Source: a bacterium (GTDB lineage: Bacteria; Cyanobacteriota; Vampirovibrionia; Gastranaerophilales; Gastranaerophilaceae). Taken from it: a stretch of DNA of 64,000 bases. Below the pieces are notes generated by a model. That model was given only the letters and a program-made list of their open reading frames with translations. It did no database searches and was not told the origin of the DNA. The DNA lies in the NCBI GenBank assembly GCA_017396695.1, contig JAFQLC010000024.1, positions 1 through 64,000 of the forward strand, written 5' to 3'. A program made the position numbers and the translations under genes. Below, one piece after another: positions 32,568 through 41,374 of the stretch. Numbering within the stretch: position 1 is the stretch's first letter; the number at the start of each line of letters is the position of its first letter.

Positions 32568-35500
32568 ATGAAATGTCCGAAATGTAAAACGGAAGTAAAC
32601 CCCAAAGAAGCGATTTGCCCTAATTGTAACACTCATTTAGTTGTTACTTGTCCTCGTTGTGGTTCAAAAACAAGAATAGGTTCATCGTCTTGTTCTAAAT
32701 GCAATTTTGTGTTTGTTAAATTCTGCGAAAGCTGTGGTAGTGCTAACTATCTAAGCGCAACTCAATGCAGAAAATGTTATCAAGAATTTAAAGAGCAAGA
32801 AGAAGCACAAGAGGAAACACCTGTTTCTCAAGTGGAAGTTGACGAAATACCGCAAGCGCAAGAGCAAGCAGCTTCGGCTTCTCAGATTAAAGAAATTCCT
32901 GAAATAGACGAAGAAATCAAATCTAAGCCAAAAGAAGCTGGGCAAACTTTCGCTGTTTTTGTTGATTTTATTAATCTCGTTCACACTTTTTCAAAATTTA
33001 AAGATGTAGAGTTTAGGGAAAAAGTCATTTTAAATATTCGTGCAGCAATTAAAATCGCTTTTGGTGCACCTGCTGACTTTGTTCCGCCAAATTTTGCGCA
33101 TTTTAAGGTTACATACAAAAAGAATGTGCAAATTTCTAAAAAAATCTCTAAATTTAAAGCTGAAATGCAAAAATTTAACGACATTTTGCAAGAAACTTTG
33201 GGCGAGCGTATTTTGTATAAAATCATAATTACAGAAGATGACAAGAAGCAATTCAAAAATATAACCCAAAATAAAATTACTGGAAGTAATTTTGATGTAA
33301 TTGTCACAAATGCTCTTTATGATGCTCTAAAATGGGAAATGAATTTAATCAAAGTTTCTCCAGATGCTTACAAAATGATGCTTTTTGAAGATATTAAAAG
33401 AGATAATAATTCAAAAAAAGTTTCAGATACTAAAGCACTTGAGACTATCTCTAATATTTTAAAAGAAAGAGATAGTGCAATTTCTGTAATTTCAGTTAGC
33501 GCCCCAAGAGGTGTTGGTAAAACATATCTTGCAGATTGTTTGCAAACAAGTTTTTCATCAGATGACATCTTATTTCTTCGTGGTCGTTGCACAGCGCTTA
33601 CGCAAATTAGTCCAATTGGGCTTGTTCAAGATATTTTTATCACTTTGTTTAATCTTTCATTTTTATCAAATAGACATGAGAAGAAATTAAAAGAAATTAG
33701 AAATATTTTACAAAAAGCAATTTCTAGAAACCCTGATATCACAAGCGAACAAATAGATACACTCATAAATCTTTTGTATCCTGTTCGAGAAGATATTTAT
33801 GAAAATATTCATACAAATAAATCAAAAACTTTCCAAGATTTAAAAATAATTTTAGATATTATTAAATCTGGCAATCGTGTCGTTATGGTTGTTGATGATT
33901 TTGATTTGATTGATGAAACAAGTTATGAATTTATCAAATTCTTAATTGAAACTGGTTTCTTTAAAGATGGTTCAAAACTTATTCTTCTTTATCGCAGGGA
34001 CGGTTCTGTTTTAAATTACATAAACACAGATAAGCTAGACAAGCACGAAGTTTTAGATGTTGTGCTTGCGCCAATTTCTTTGTCTCAAATGAGAGATTTC
34101 TTAATAGACAAGTTTAATCCTGAAAAAACAATACCAGACATTGTTTTAAGCCAAATGATAAATAATGCTGGTGGAAATTTTGCATATTTGGAACAAGCAC
34201 TATCTCATCTTATAGATATGGAAATTGTGTCAAATGATGCTGATGCACTTGAATTTGATAGAAAATATTCTGACTATTTTGTTCCTCCAACATTTGATGA
34301 AATTCTAAAACAAAGATTTGTTCTTTTAAGGGAAAATTCTCTAAATGCCTTTAAATTGCTCGGGCTTGCGTCATACCTTGGTGGTAAATTCAATAAAAAT
34401 TCAATAATTAAAACACTTCATTTTAACGATGAGGAGTTTGATGAATATGCACAATTCTTAATTGATGCAAACTTTATTGTAAGGCTTTATAAAAATACAT
34501 ACGCATTTAAAAATAATCTTGTTTGGACATATATTTACGACTTTGCAAAAAATGATAGCTTGCTTGAAGATTTAGGCAGAGAATTTTTGAATAACATTAT
34601 AAATTCAACTGTTGCAACGCCAACAATTAAGGCGCTACTTGCACAAAACACGGGAGACAAAAAACTTACATTTGAACTTTGGACTCAAAGCCTCAAAGTT
34701 GCATCATATATTGGTGATATCGGGCTTTATATTACTTCTCAAAAGCAAAGTTTTGAAAATATAACTCAAAATCATAAAGATTACGACGTAACAAGAAAAA
34801 ATATCTCTGAAAGACTTGGTAAACTTGTTTACACAAAAAATCCTCGTGATGGCATAAATTACTTGACTAAGGCAATTAATTTTGCAGAATCAGATAACAA
34901 TATCCCAAAAGTTGTTGAACTTACTGGATATTTAATTACAAGTGCGTCAATTATTCAAAATTATCATGGTGTGATTGAAGCGGTTGATAACATTTTGAAA
35001 ATTTACAAAGGTCCTAAATTCACCCTTGAACGTGCGCTTATCAAATCAAGAAAATTGAACGCACTTAACTGTATTGGCGATTGGGAAGAAGTTGTATCTA
35101 TTGTAAATAACGAAATAACACCTGTTTTCCAAGAATATTTGAAAAAGCCAAAGAAAATAGATTTTGCAACATATAAAGATATTTATAATACTTGGATGTT
35201 TGCAAACATTGCTCTAGCTCTTGCTTACACATATCAAGGAAATGCTGTTGCAGTGGAGCTTTTAGCAGATATCGAGAAAGAACTTTTCAAAACCAAAAAA
35301 ACATCAGATAAAAACGACAACATCGATATAAAAATTGAATTTTTAATTGTTCGTGCGCTTAATTATTCGCTTCATGGTAGCTTGAATATGTCGGATGAAA
35401 TTTTGCAGACTATTGTGAAGGACTACTCTTGGGCGATAAAAGATCCTCTTGTTGTGTCTCGTTGGAATTTTGTTGATATTGTAAATAAAATTATTGCAGG

Positions 35501-36179
35501 TGCATATGACAACATAGGTGAAGAACTCTTTAATGCGGTTGCTTTTGCAAACAATTGCGGCGATTCGTTCAACAAAAACATGTTTAAAACATTCTTGTCC
35601 TATGTTCTTTTAAAAGAAGAAAATTATGTTAAGGCGCTGAGCATTAGCAAAGAACAAATGATGTATTTTGCAGAAGAAAAACTTGCGCTTGGGGCGCTTA
35701 TGTCTTGGTATGTAAGTGCTAGTGCTACATTTAAAACAAATAATCCGAAAGAAGCGATTAATATTTGCGAAAATTCTTTAAAAATTGCGCAAAGCTCTAA
35801 AATTAATTCACTTTTCTTTACGGCACTTTTTGAAGAGCTTCTTGCTCACTGCTATATGACCCAAGGTGATTTTGAAAGTGCAAAAATGTATAACGAAATG
35901 TCTATTGAAATCTCAAACGAAAACAACATTGCGTTTATGCAAGTACTAACACATAGAACAAGAGTTCTTATTATGCGCGAGATGATAATTAGAGCAGATG
36001 ACCTTAAAAAACGTGAACTTTCTGCAAAAACAAAAAAACTTCTCCAAAAAACAAAAACATTAGCAAAAATTCTAAATATTCCATATTACATTGAGTTGGT
36101 CAATAAAGAAATTGTTTCATTTGAAGCATTTTGTAAATTAAACAATTTAGAAGATAGAACAAGAAAAAATAAACTTTAG
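32568..36179 (+). CDS. Zinc-ribbon / degenerate cyclase-like / AAA ATPase / TPR-like protein
   Basis: 1203 residues. N-terminus with three to four double-Cys zinc ribbons (CPKCKTEVN, CPNCNTHLVV, CPRCGSKT, CESCGSANY). After a Glu/Gln-rich linker, about residues 125-300 (FAVFVDFINLVHTFSKF and following) look like a divergent class III nucleotide-cyclase homology domain without recognisable metal-binding Asp pair; this is tentative. An AAA-type NTPase follows, with Walker A APRGVGKT (about 311) and Walker B VVMVVDDFD (about 439). The remaining ~600 residues are helical, TPR-like. Similar cyclase-AAA-TPR chains occur in signalling proteins. No Shine-Dalgarno is visible. Confidence 0.7.
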   Translation: MKCPKCKTEVNPKEAICPNCNTHLVVTCPRCGSKTRIGSSSCSKCNFVFVKFCESCGSANYLSATQCRKCYQEFKEQEEAQEETPVSQVEVDEIPQAQEQAASASQIKEIPEIDEEIKSKPKEAGQTFAVFVDFINLVHTFSKFKDVEFREKVILNIRAAIKIAFGAPADFVPPNFAHFKVTYKKNVQISKKISKFKAEMQKFNDILQETLGERILYKIIITEDDKKQFKNITQNKITGSNFDVIVTNALYDALKWEMNLIKVSPDAYKMMLFEDIKRDNNSKKVSDTKALETISNILKERDSAISVISVSAPRGVGKTYLADCLQTSFSSDDILFLRGRCTALTQISPIGLVQDIFITLFNLSFLSNRHEKKLKEIRNILQKAISRNPDITSEQIDTLINLLYPVREDIYENIHTNKSKTFQDLKIILDIIKSGNRVVMVVDDFDLIDETSYEFIKFLIETGFFKDGSKLILLYRRDGSVLNYINTDKLDKHEVLDVVLAPISLSQMRDFLIDKFNPEKTIPDIVLSQMINNAGGNFAYLEQALSHLIDMEIVSNDADALEFDRKYSDYFVPPTFDEILKQRFVLLRENSLNAFKLLGLASYLGGKFNKNSIIKTLHFNDEEFDEYAQFLIDANFIVRLYKNTYAFKNNLVWTYIYDFAKNDSLLEDLGREFLNNIINSTVATPTIKALLAQNTGDKKLTFELWTQSLKVASYIGDIGLYITSQKQSFENITQNHKDYDVTRKNISERLGKLVYTKNPRDGINYLTKAINFAESDNNIPKVVELTGYLITSASIIQNYHGVIEAVDNILKIYKGPKFTLERALIKSRKLNALNCIGDWEEVVSIVNNEITPVFQEYLKKPKKIDFATYKDIYNTWMFANIALALAYTYQGNAVAVELLADIEKELFKTKKTSDKNDNIDIKIEFLIVRALNYSLHGSLNMSDEILQTIVKDYSWAIKDPLVVSRWNFVDIVNKIIAGAYDNIGEELFNAVAFANNCGDSFNKNMFKTFLSYVLLKEENYVKALSISKEQMMYFAEEKLALGALMSWYVSASATFKTNNPKEAINICENSLKIAQSSKINSLFFTALFEELLAHCYMTQGDFESAKMYNEMSIEISNENNIAFMQVLTHRTRVLIMREMIIRADDLKKRELSAKTKKLLQKTKTLAKILNIPYYIELVNKEIVSFEAFCKLNNLEDRTRKNKL

Positions 36180-36184
36180 ATATT

Positions 36185-36212
36185 AAAAGAGCCTTATTTC
36201 AAGGCTCTTTTT
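36185..36212. terminator. Bidirectional terminator
   Basis: AAAAGAGCCTT / AAGGCTCTTTTT stem with a short loop between convergent genes (ends at 36179 and 36222). Confidence 0.9.
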
Positions 36213-36221
36213 CTGTTTTAA

Positions 36222-37412
36222 TTATTCGAATCTAATTCCTGCATCTTCAAGTCTAACAATTGCTGCAGCCAGTCTTTCAGGCGGTTGAACAATTGAAATT
36301 CTGAAGTGGTCATCAGACATTTCGCCAAATGCAATCCCCGGAGTGAACACAACACCAGTTTTATCGAGCACCATTTTGCAAAATTCTTTTGAAGTATATC
36401 CTTTTGGAACTTTGAGCCAGAAATACATCGTAGCAGAGCTTCTTTTAACTTCCCAGCCAAGTTTAGTAAACCCTTTTGCAACAAGTTCTCTTCTTGCGTT
36501 ATATTTATCCATAATTTCTTGAACGTGTTTAATATCGCAGTTTAGAGCTGATATCGCAGCATCTTGAACGATTGTCGATGTGCCGTAGTCCATATTTGTT
36601 TTCATAGCATAAATTACATCAATAAATTCTTGTTTCCCGCAAACAAATCCAACACGCCAACCTGCCATATTGAATGTTTTAGAGAATGAATGGAACTCAA
36701 CCGCAATATCTTTTGCGCCTTTAATTGAGAATATACTTGGTGGACGATATCCATCGTAGCATGTTTCAGCATAAGCCAAATCTGAAACAAGAAGGATATT
36801 GTATTTTTTGCAATATTTAACCATTTTTTCTAAAAACCAGACAGGTGCTGTTGCCCCTGTTGGGTTGTTTGGATAATTGATAATAAACATTTTTGCTTTT
36901 TTAGCTACTGCTTCAGGAATTGAATCTAAATCTGGCAAATAATCATTTTCTGCAAGAAGTGGCACGTGATGAATTTTGCCACCAGCAACCCAAGTTCCTC
37001 TTGAGAGCACTGGGTAATATGGGTCTGGAACAATGTTTATATCCCCTGGGTTAGTGTAAGCAAGAGCTATATTTGCAAGCCCTTCTTTTGCGCCAACAAG
37101 TGTTTGAATTTCTGTTTTTGGGTCAATATCAATGTTATATCTTCTTTTCACCCAATCTGAAATTGCTTCTCTTAATTCTAATTTTCCTCTGAAGCTTGGG
37201 TAACCATGGCTTGAGGGTTTTTTGATTGATTCAATTGCGCTTTCAACAATAGGCTCAGGTGTTGCGCCGTCTGGGTTTCCAATTCCAAGGTCAATTAAAT
37301 CAATTCCTTTTGCTCTCGCTTCTTCTTTCCATTCGTCAAGTTCGGCAAAAATATATTTTGGTAATTTTAAAATTCTGTCTGATGGTTTTATTGTATATTC
37401 TGTTGTTTCCAT
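36222..37412 (-). CDS. dapL: Class I aminotransferase, DapL/AlaC type (probable LL-diaminopimelate aminotransferase)
   Basis: 396 residues. Fold-type I PLP enzyme: LGIGNPDGATPEPIV, SSHGYPSFRG, VGAKEGLANIA, YPNNPTGA, DLAYAETCYDGY, and the PLP-Lys in SFSKTFNMAGWRVGF. The pattern is close to E. coli AlaC and to the related enzymes annotated as DapL, which make LL-diaminopimelate for lysine and peptidoglycan. DapL is expected in the cyanobacterial lineage; alanine aminotransferase activity cannot be excluded. No dap neighbours in view. Confidence 0.7.
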   Translation of the reverse strand: METTEYTIKPSDRILKLPKYIFAELDEWKEEARAKGIDLIDLGIGNPDGATPEPIVESAIESIKKPSSHGYPSFRGKLELREAISDWVKRRYNIDIDPKTEIQTLVGAKEGLANIALAYTNPGDINIVPDPYYPVLSRGTWVAGGKIHHVPLLAENDYLPDLDSIPEAVAKKAKMFIINYPNNPTGATAPVWFLEKMVKYCKKYNILLVSDLAYAETCYDGYRPPSIFSIKGAKDIAVEFHSFSKTFNMAGWRVGFVCGKQEFIDVIYAMKTNMDYGTSTIVQDAAISALNCDIKHVQEIMDKYNARRELVAKGFTKLGWEVKRSSATMYFWLKVPKGYTSKEFCKMVLDKTGVVFTPGIAFGEMSDDHFRISIVQPPERLAAAIVRLEDAGIRFE

Positions 37413-37430
37413 TTATTTTACTTCCTTCTA

Positions 37431-38387
37431 TTAAAAATCTTTACTATTGGCAAATTCTATCATGGCGTTCGCTCCCGCTCGATGAGAAAAATTAGTCTCA
37501 ATAATCTGCCTTATGTTTTTAGTTATAATAATCGCTTCTTCCCTGTGTCTTAAATAATAATATATCTTTTTAAACATCTCATCAAGGGTTTTGAAACTAA
37601 TATAATTATCTTTAAAATATTTTGTGCCGTCTCCGCGCTCATCTGAAATGTGCAAAGTTTCACATGCCATAGTTTGAATTGCTCTGTAATTAAGTGAGCT
37701 TACCCCTTGTGCGTTAAAATTAATAACAATATGTGCTTCGTTAATTTTCTCTGCCATATCGGGTTCGTTGTCAATAAAACCCTTGTATGCTTTTTCAAGA
37801 AGTACTTTGTGTTTATCGTCAAGCCTGTTTAGTGCATCTTGATAATGTCTTTCAATTGAGTAAAACGCAAGAGATGGCACTTCGTCTAAAATTCTTTTAA
37901 AATTGTTTAATCTAAAGTCTGTATCCAATCTTCCCATAAACATAACATCATATTTTTTCTCTACGTCAAGTTTTTTGTAAATATCTGTGTTTACAAAATG
38001 TGGAAGATACATCATGTTTTTATTATTTTCTTTTTCAAATAATTCCTTGTCCCAAATGTAAGATAAATTGGAATCATCTTTTAGGTCATCATAAAATAAA
38101 TTCCAACCTTCGCCACTATGTGGGTCATAAATTTCATCTCCAAAGAAATTAAGAGTTTTTGCCTCAATTCCGTTTTTTCTTTTTAAATTAATTGCGCAAA
38201 AATCATAACTTGTTAAATATTTATAATTCCCTTTTTCAAATGCACTCTTAAAGTTGCTTCCAAAAAGTTCGTCAAAAATATCAACTTTGAAACCAAGAGA
38301 TGAAAAACCATCAGCCATGCTTGAAACAATAAGCCTTCCTGCAATGCTGTGTGGTAATATAGCGAGTATTTTATCTCCTGCTTTCAT
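37431..38387 (-). CDS. CgeB-like glycosyltransferase
   Basis: 318 residues. Two-domain GT-B style protein: ILAILPHSIAGRLIVSSMADGF at the N-terminus, PHFVNTDIYKK, KKYDVMFMGRLDTDFR, and the C-terminal donor-site region GVSSLNYRAIQTMACETLHISDERGDG followed by helices (DEMFKKIYYYLRHREEA), matching the CgeB/Glyco_trans_1_2 family. Acceptor unknown; envelope or spore-coat-like glycans are usual. It starts 31 bases before the rpsP terminator region. Confidence 0.75.
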   Translation of the reverse strand: MKAGDKILAILPHSIAGRLIVSSMADGFSSLGFKVDIFDELFGSNFKSAFEKGNYKYLTSYDFCAINLKRKNGIEAKTLNFFGDEIYDPHSGEGWNLFYDDLKDDSNLSYIWDKELFEKENNKNMMYLPHFVNTDIYKKLDVEKKYDVMFMGRLDTDFRLNNFKRILDEVPSLAFYSIERHYQDALNRLDDKHKVLLEKAYKGFIDNEPDMAEKINEAHIVINFNAQGVSSLNYRAIQTMACETLHISDERGDGTKYFKDNYISFKTLDEMFKKIYYYLRHREEAIIITKNIRQIIETNFSHRAGANAMIEFANSKDF

Positions 38388-38418
38388 GAAATCCCTTAAA
38401 ATTAAAACCCTTAGATAA

Positions 38419-38449
38419 TAAAAAACGGACCCTAAATTTTTAAGGCCCG
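38419..38449 (-). terminator. Rho-independent terminator of rpsP
   Basis: On the minus strand CGGGCCTTAAA / TTTAGGGTCCG (two G-T wobbles) then TTTTTTA. Confidence 0.8.
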
Positions 38450-38472
38450 ATAAAGTGTTCTTCTCTTAAAAC

Positions 38473-38838
38473 TTATGCTTGCTCAACACTTTCAGCCTCT
38501 GCATTTTCTGCGGCGGCTGCGGCAGCTGCTTCTTGTTCAGCAGCTAATTTTGCTTGAGCTTTTTTAGATAATTTTACTGTTTCTTTTTTAACATAGTTCA
38601 AAGTGCCATCTTCATTACAGTTTTTAATTAAATAAGTAACTGTGTCTGTTGCTTGAGCGCCTTTAGCGAGCCAAGCTTCAGCTTGAACTTTGTTTAATTT
38701 CATTTCTTTTGTTTTTGGATTGTAGTGACCAAGTTCTTCAATTGGTGCACCTTCTCTTTTATTGCGTGAATCAATTACAACAACTCTGTAAGTAGGGTTT
38801 TTCTTATAACCGAATCTTTTTAATCTGATTTTAACCAC
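38473..38838 (-). CDS. rpsP: 30S ribosomal protein S16
   Basis: 121 residues. Starts with GTG (VKIRLKRFGYKKNPTYRVVV follows), with AAAGGAG 10 bases upstream. The S16 core occupies residues 1-80 (DSRNKREGAPIEELGHYNPK; EAWLAKGAQATDTVTYLIK); the last 25 residues form an Ala/Glu-rich extension not found in short S16 proteins. Usual partners rimM, trmD and rplS are not adjacent. Confidence 0.97.
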   Translation of the reverse strand: MVKIRLKRFGYKKNPTYRVVVIDSRNKREGAPIEELGHYNPKTKEMKLNKVQAEAWLAKGAQATDTVTYLIKNCNEDGTLNYVKKETVKLSKKAQAKLAAEQEAAAAAAAENAEAESVEQA

Positions 38839-38935
38839 TATGTAGTTTCTCCTTTGGTATCTAACTTATGTATATCAAAACACAAGCATAATTGAAATGC
38901 AAGCGCATTTTTTAGGCTTTTGCTGAATTTTTTAT

Positions 38936-38963
38936 TTTACACATCAGATAAATCTGCTAAAAT
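38936..38963 (+). promoter_or_regulatory. Promoter of yebC
   Basis: TTTACA, 16 bases, TAAAAT with TGC before the -10. Confidence 0.6.
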
Positions 38964-38991
38964 AGTCTTATAGAAAACAAATGAGGTAATT

Positions 38992-39738
38992 ATGTCAGGA
39001 CATTCCAAGTGGTCAACTATTAAACATAAAAAAGCAAAAACAGACGCTGCTCGTGGCGTTGTGTTCACTAAATTTTCTCGTGAAATTATCGTTGCAACAA
39101 AACTCGGAGGTGGAGACCCAGCGGGCAACTTCAGATTAAGAACTGCAATTGAAAAAGCAAAAGCGGGCGGGCTTCCAAATGATAATATCAAACGTGCAAT
39201 CCAAAAAGGCTTAGGTGGTGACACAAGCGAAAACTATGAAGAAATAACATACGAAGGATATGGCCCATCTGGTGTTGCGGTTGTTGTTGAAGCGATGACA
39301 GAAAACAGAAACAGAACAGCAGGCGATGTTAGAAGCTATTTTACAAAATTTGGCGGTAACTTAGGTGAAACAGGTTGTGTTGGTTGGATGTTTAAAACAC
39401 TTGGCCAAATCGCATATCCACTAGACACGGACTTCGATAAACTCTTTGAAGATGCAATTTCGCTTGATGCGCTTGATATTGAAGCGGGCGAAGAAAACAT
39501 TATAATCACAACAAAGCCTGAAGACCTTGAGAAAGTTACTCTTGGGCTTGCCGATTTAGGCTACAAGGAACTCACATCAGAAGTTACTAAAATTCCAGAT
39601 AACACAGTTCCAATCACAGACAAAGCAAAAGCTGAACAAATTTTAAAATTAATCGATAGGCTTGAAGAGCATGACGATGTTCAAAATGTTTATGCTAATT
39701 TTGATATTTCGGATGAAATTCTAGAGGAACTTGGTTAA
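38992..39738 (+). CDS. YebC/PmpR-family protein
   Basis: 248 residues. Family signature MSGHSKWSTIKHKKAKTDA at the start, GGDPAGNFRLRTAIEKAKA, LPNDNIKRAIQKG, TENRNRTAGDVRSYFTKFGG and CVGWMFKT. YebC-family members bind DNA or help translation through proline stretches. GAGGT lies six bases before the ATG. The stop overlaps the start of a 47-aa reading frame. Confidence 0.95.
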   Translation: MSGHSKWSTIKHKKAKTDAARGVVFTKFSREIIVATKLGGGDPAGNFRLRTAIEKAKAGGLPNDNIKRAIQKGLGGDTSENYEEITYEGYGPSGVAVVVEAMTENRNRTAGDVRSYFTKFGGNLGETGCVGWMFKTLGQIAYPLDTDFDKLFEDAISLDALDIEAGEENIIITTKPEDLEKVTLGLADLGYKELTSEVTKIPDNTVPITDKAKAEQILKLIDRLEEHDDVQNVYANFDISDEILEELG

Positions 39739-39881
39739 TGCAGGAAAACAAGTCCAAAAAGAAAAAAAGAGAAATCAAAATAACAGGTCTGAATATTGAC
39801 AAAGCGGAATATCAAGAGATTATTCTTTCAAATTCTAACGACCCAACTCGAAATTTTGGCAAAAAAAAGAGCATTTTTTAA
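39738..39881 (+). CDS. 47-aa Lys-rich peptide
   Basis: The ATG overlaps the yebC stop (TAATG), so it could be translated by coupling. The product starts NKSKKKKREIKITGLN, has a short helical middle (IDKAEYQEIILSNSND) and ends FGKKKSIF. No family recognised. The end of the frame lies inside the terminator of the minus-strand sRNA-like locus, so its codons near the end are constrained by that hairpin. Confidence 0.5.
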   Translation: MQENKSKKKKREIKITGLNIDKAEYQEIILSNSNDPTRNFGKKKSIF

Positions 39882-39888
39882 AATGCCC
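39861..39888 (-). terminator. Terminator of candidate small RNA 2
   Basis: On the minus strand GGGCATTTT / AAAATGCTC followed by eight Ts. It cannot serve a known protein gene on the minus strand. Confidence 0.7.
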
Positions 39889-39978
39889 CTAGAATACTTT
39901 TCAGTAGTCTCTCTTGTGAAGTGAAGGTTAGTGTGAAGTGCGATTTTATGAAAAATTCTTTGTTTATGTCTTACATAT
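39861..39978 (-). ncRNA. Candidate small RNA 2 (intergenic, minus strand)
   Basis: No plausible open frame lies between the AT-rich promoter element (39969-39992) and the terminator (39861-39888). The predicted transcript is about 115 nt, with a pyrimidine-rich single-stranded stretch containing TAACCTTC (39930-39923) that is also present in candidate 1. The TSS is estimated from a TATACT -10 at 39990-39985. Confidence 0.45.
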
Positions 39979-40042
39979 ATATAAAGTATATATTCATATA
40001 AAAATTGCGCATTAATTATATTTTGTTACAAAGCTTAACAAA
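39969..40042 (-). promoter_or_regulatory. HLR1-like box and 24-bp promoter element of candidate small RNA 2
   Basis: HLR1-like repeat at 40025-40042 (GTTACAAA, GC, TTAACAAA; one mismatch) and a 24-bp element at 39969-39992 identical to that at 58984-59007. TGTAAC starts exactly 38 bases before the element on both strands. The box also lies just upstream of a -10 (TATAAT at 40067) for the plus-strand gene at 40100, so it may serve both directions. Confidence 0.55.
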
Positions 40043-40066
40043 CTACCTTAAAACTACTGAAAAATG

Positions 40067-40072
40067 TATAAT
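40067..40072 (+). promoter_or_regulatory. -10 of the DUF1015 gene
   Basis: TGTATAAT, 27 bases before the GTG start; no clear -35, and the HLR1-like box is 24 bases upstream. Confidence 0.45.
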
Positions 40073-40099
40073 ATTTGAAGATTACAAGGAGATACAAAA

Positions 40100-41374
40100 G
40101 TGGAAATTAAACCAATTAACGCAATTATTTACAATCAAGATAAAGTGGATATGGAAGCAGTTATCGCTCCTCCATATGATGTTATAGGTTCTGAATATCA
40201 AAAAGAATTATATGGACGTTCGCCATATAACTTTGTGCGCTTAATTTTATCAAACGAAGAAGATAGATATAAAAGTGCAAAACGAGATTTTGATGCATGG
40301 CTCAAAGAGGGCGTCTTGAAAGAAACCGAAAAGCCTTGCATTTTATATATAGTTCAAAATTATGTAACCGAAAATGGGAGGAAAGTTTCAAGGAGAGGTT
40401 TTATTGCAAGAAATAAAATTGAAACTTTTGAATCAGGAAAAGTTCTTCCCCATGAGTTTACAATGGGTGGGCCAAAAGCAGATAGATTAAACCTTATGAG
40501 CGAAGTTCAAGCTAACCTTTCTCAAGTGTTTATGGTTTATGAAGATAAAGAACAAACAATTGACAAAGTTGTTGGCGAAAAGGTTATGCAAACAAAACCT
40601 TTAATCGATACAACTGACGACAAAGGGGTTCAAAACCTTGTTTGGATTGTTGATGATGAAAAAGATATCGAATTAATTCAAAAAAATATGGAAGACAAAA
40701 TCCTTCTCATTGCAGACGGTCATCACAGATATGAAACTGCAATGAATTATTCAAAAATTAACACAAACCCTGAAGCGCAATATGTTATGAGCTATTTCAC
40801 AAATTTATCAGATGATAACTTAATTATTTTCCCAACTCATAGAATTATTACAAAATGGGTTGAACCTTATGTACTTCTTGAGGGTGTTAAAAAATATTAT
40901 GACATTGAAGAAATTATCTTTAATTCTGAAAACAAAAAAGAATTGAAAGCCAAATTCCTTGCAAGAATTGAAGAAGAAAATCAAAAACAAATCACAACTG
41001 GTTTGTATATGAAAAATGTTAATAAATTCTTCATTTTAAAATTAAAACCTGAAGCACTAGAGGAAGTTGATGCTCCAGATGTTTTGAAAAAACTTGATTT
41101 AACTGTTCTTCATCAATTAATCATTACAAAAGAATTGGGCTACACAAAAGAAGAGCAAATGGGTCAAGTTGGAATTAAATATCTAAAACAAGAAGCGGAA
41201 GCTTTCGAAGCAATTGATATGGGAACTGCTGAAGCAAGCTTTATTATGGCTTATCCTAAAATGCAAGATATCCGCGAAATTTCTGGTGCAGGCTACAAAA
41301 TGCCTCAAAAATCTACATATTTCTATCCAAAATTATTAAGTGGAGTTGTAATTAATCCTTTATGGCAGAGATAG
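40100..41374 (+). CDS. DUF1015-family protein
   Basis: 424 residues. GTG start at 40100, chosen from AAGGAGA eight bases upstream. DUF1015 signatures: VIAPPYDVIGSEYQKELYGR, SPYNFVRLIL, RRGFIARNKIE, LLIADGHHRYETAMNY, TNLSDDNLIIFPTHRI. The family is called SerK in some archaea (ADP-dependent serine kinase), but bacterial members are mostly uncharacterised. It overlaps the GH13 gene start by 13 bases. Confidence 0.88.
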   Translation: MEIKPINAIIYNQDKVDMEAVIAPPYDVIGSEYQKELYGRSPYNFVRLILSNEEDRYKSAKRDFDAWLKEGVLKETEKPCILYIVQNYVTENGRKVSRRGFIARNKIETFESGKVLPHEFTMGGPKADRLNLMSEVQANLSQVFMVYEDKEQTIDKVVGEKVMQTKPLIDTTDDKGVQNLVWIVDDEKDIELIQKNMEDKILLIADGHHRYETAMNYSKINTNPEAQYVMSYFTNLSDDNLIIFPTHRIITKWVEPYVLLEGVKKYYDIEEIIFNSENKKELKAKFLARIEEENQKQITTGLYMKNVNKFFILKLKPEALEEVDAPDVLKKLDLTVLHQLIITKELGYTKEEQMGQVGIKYLKQEAEAFEAIDMGTAEASFIMAYPKMQDIREISGAGYKMPQKSTYFYPKLLSGVVINPLWQR

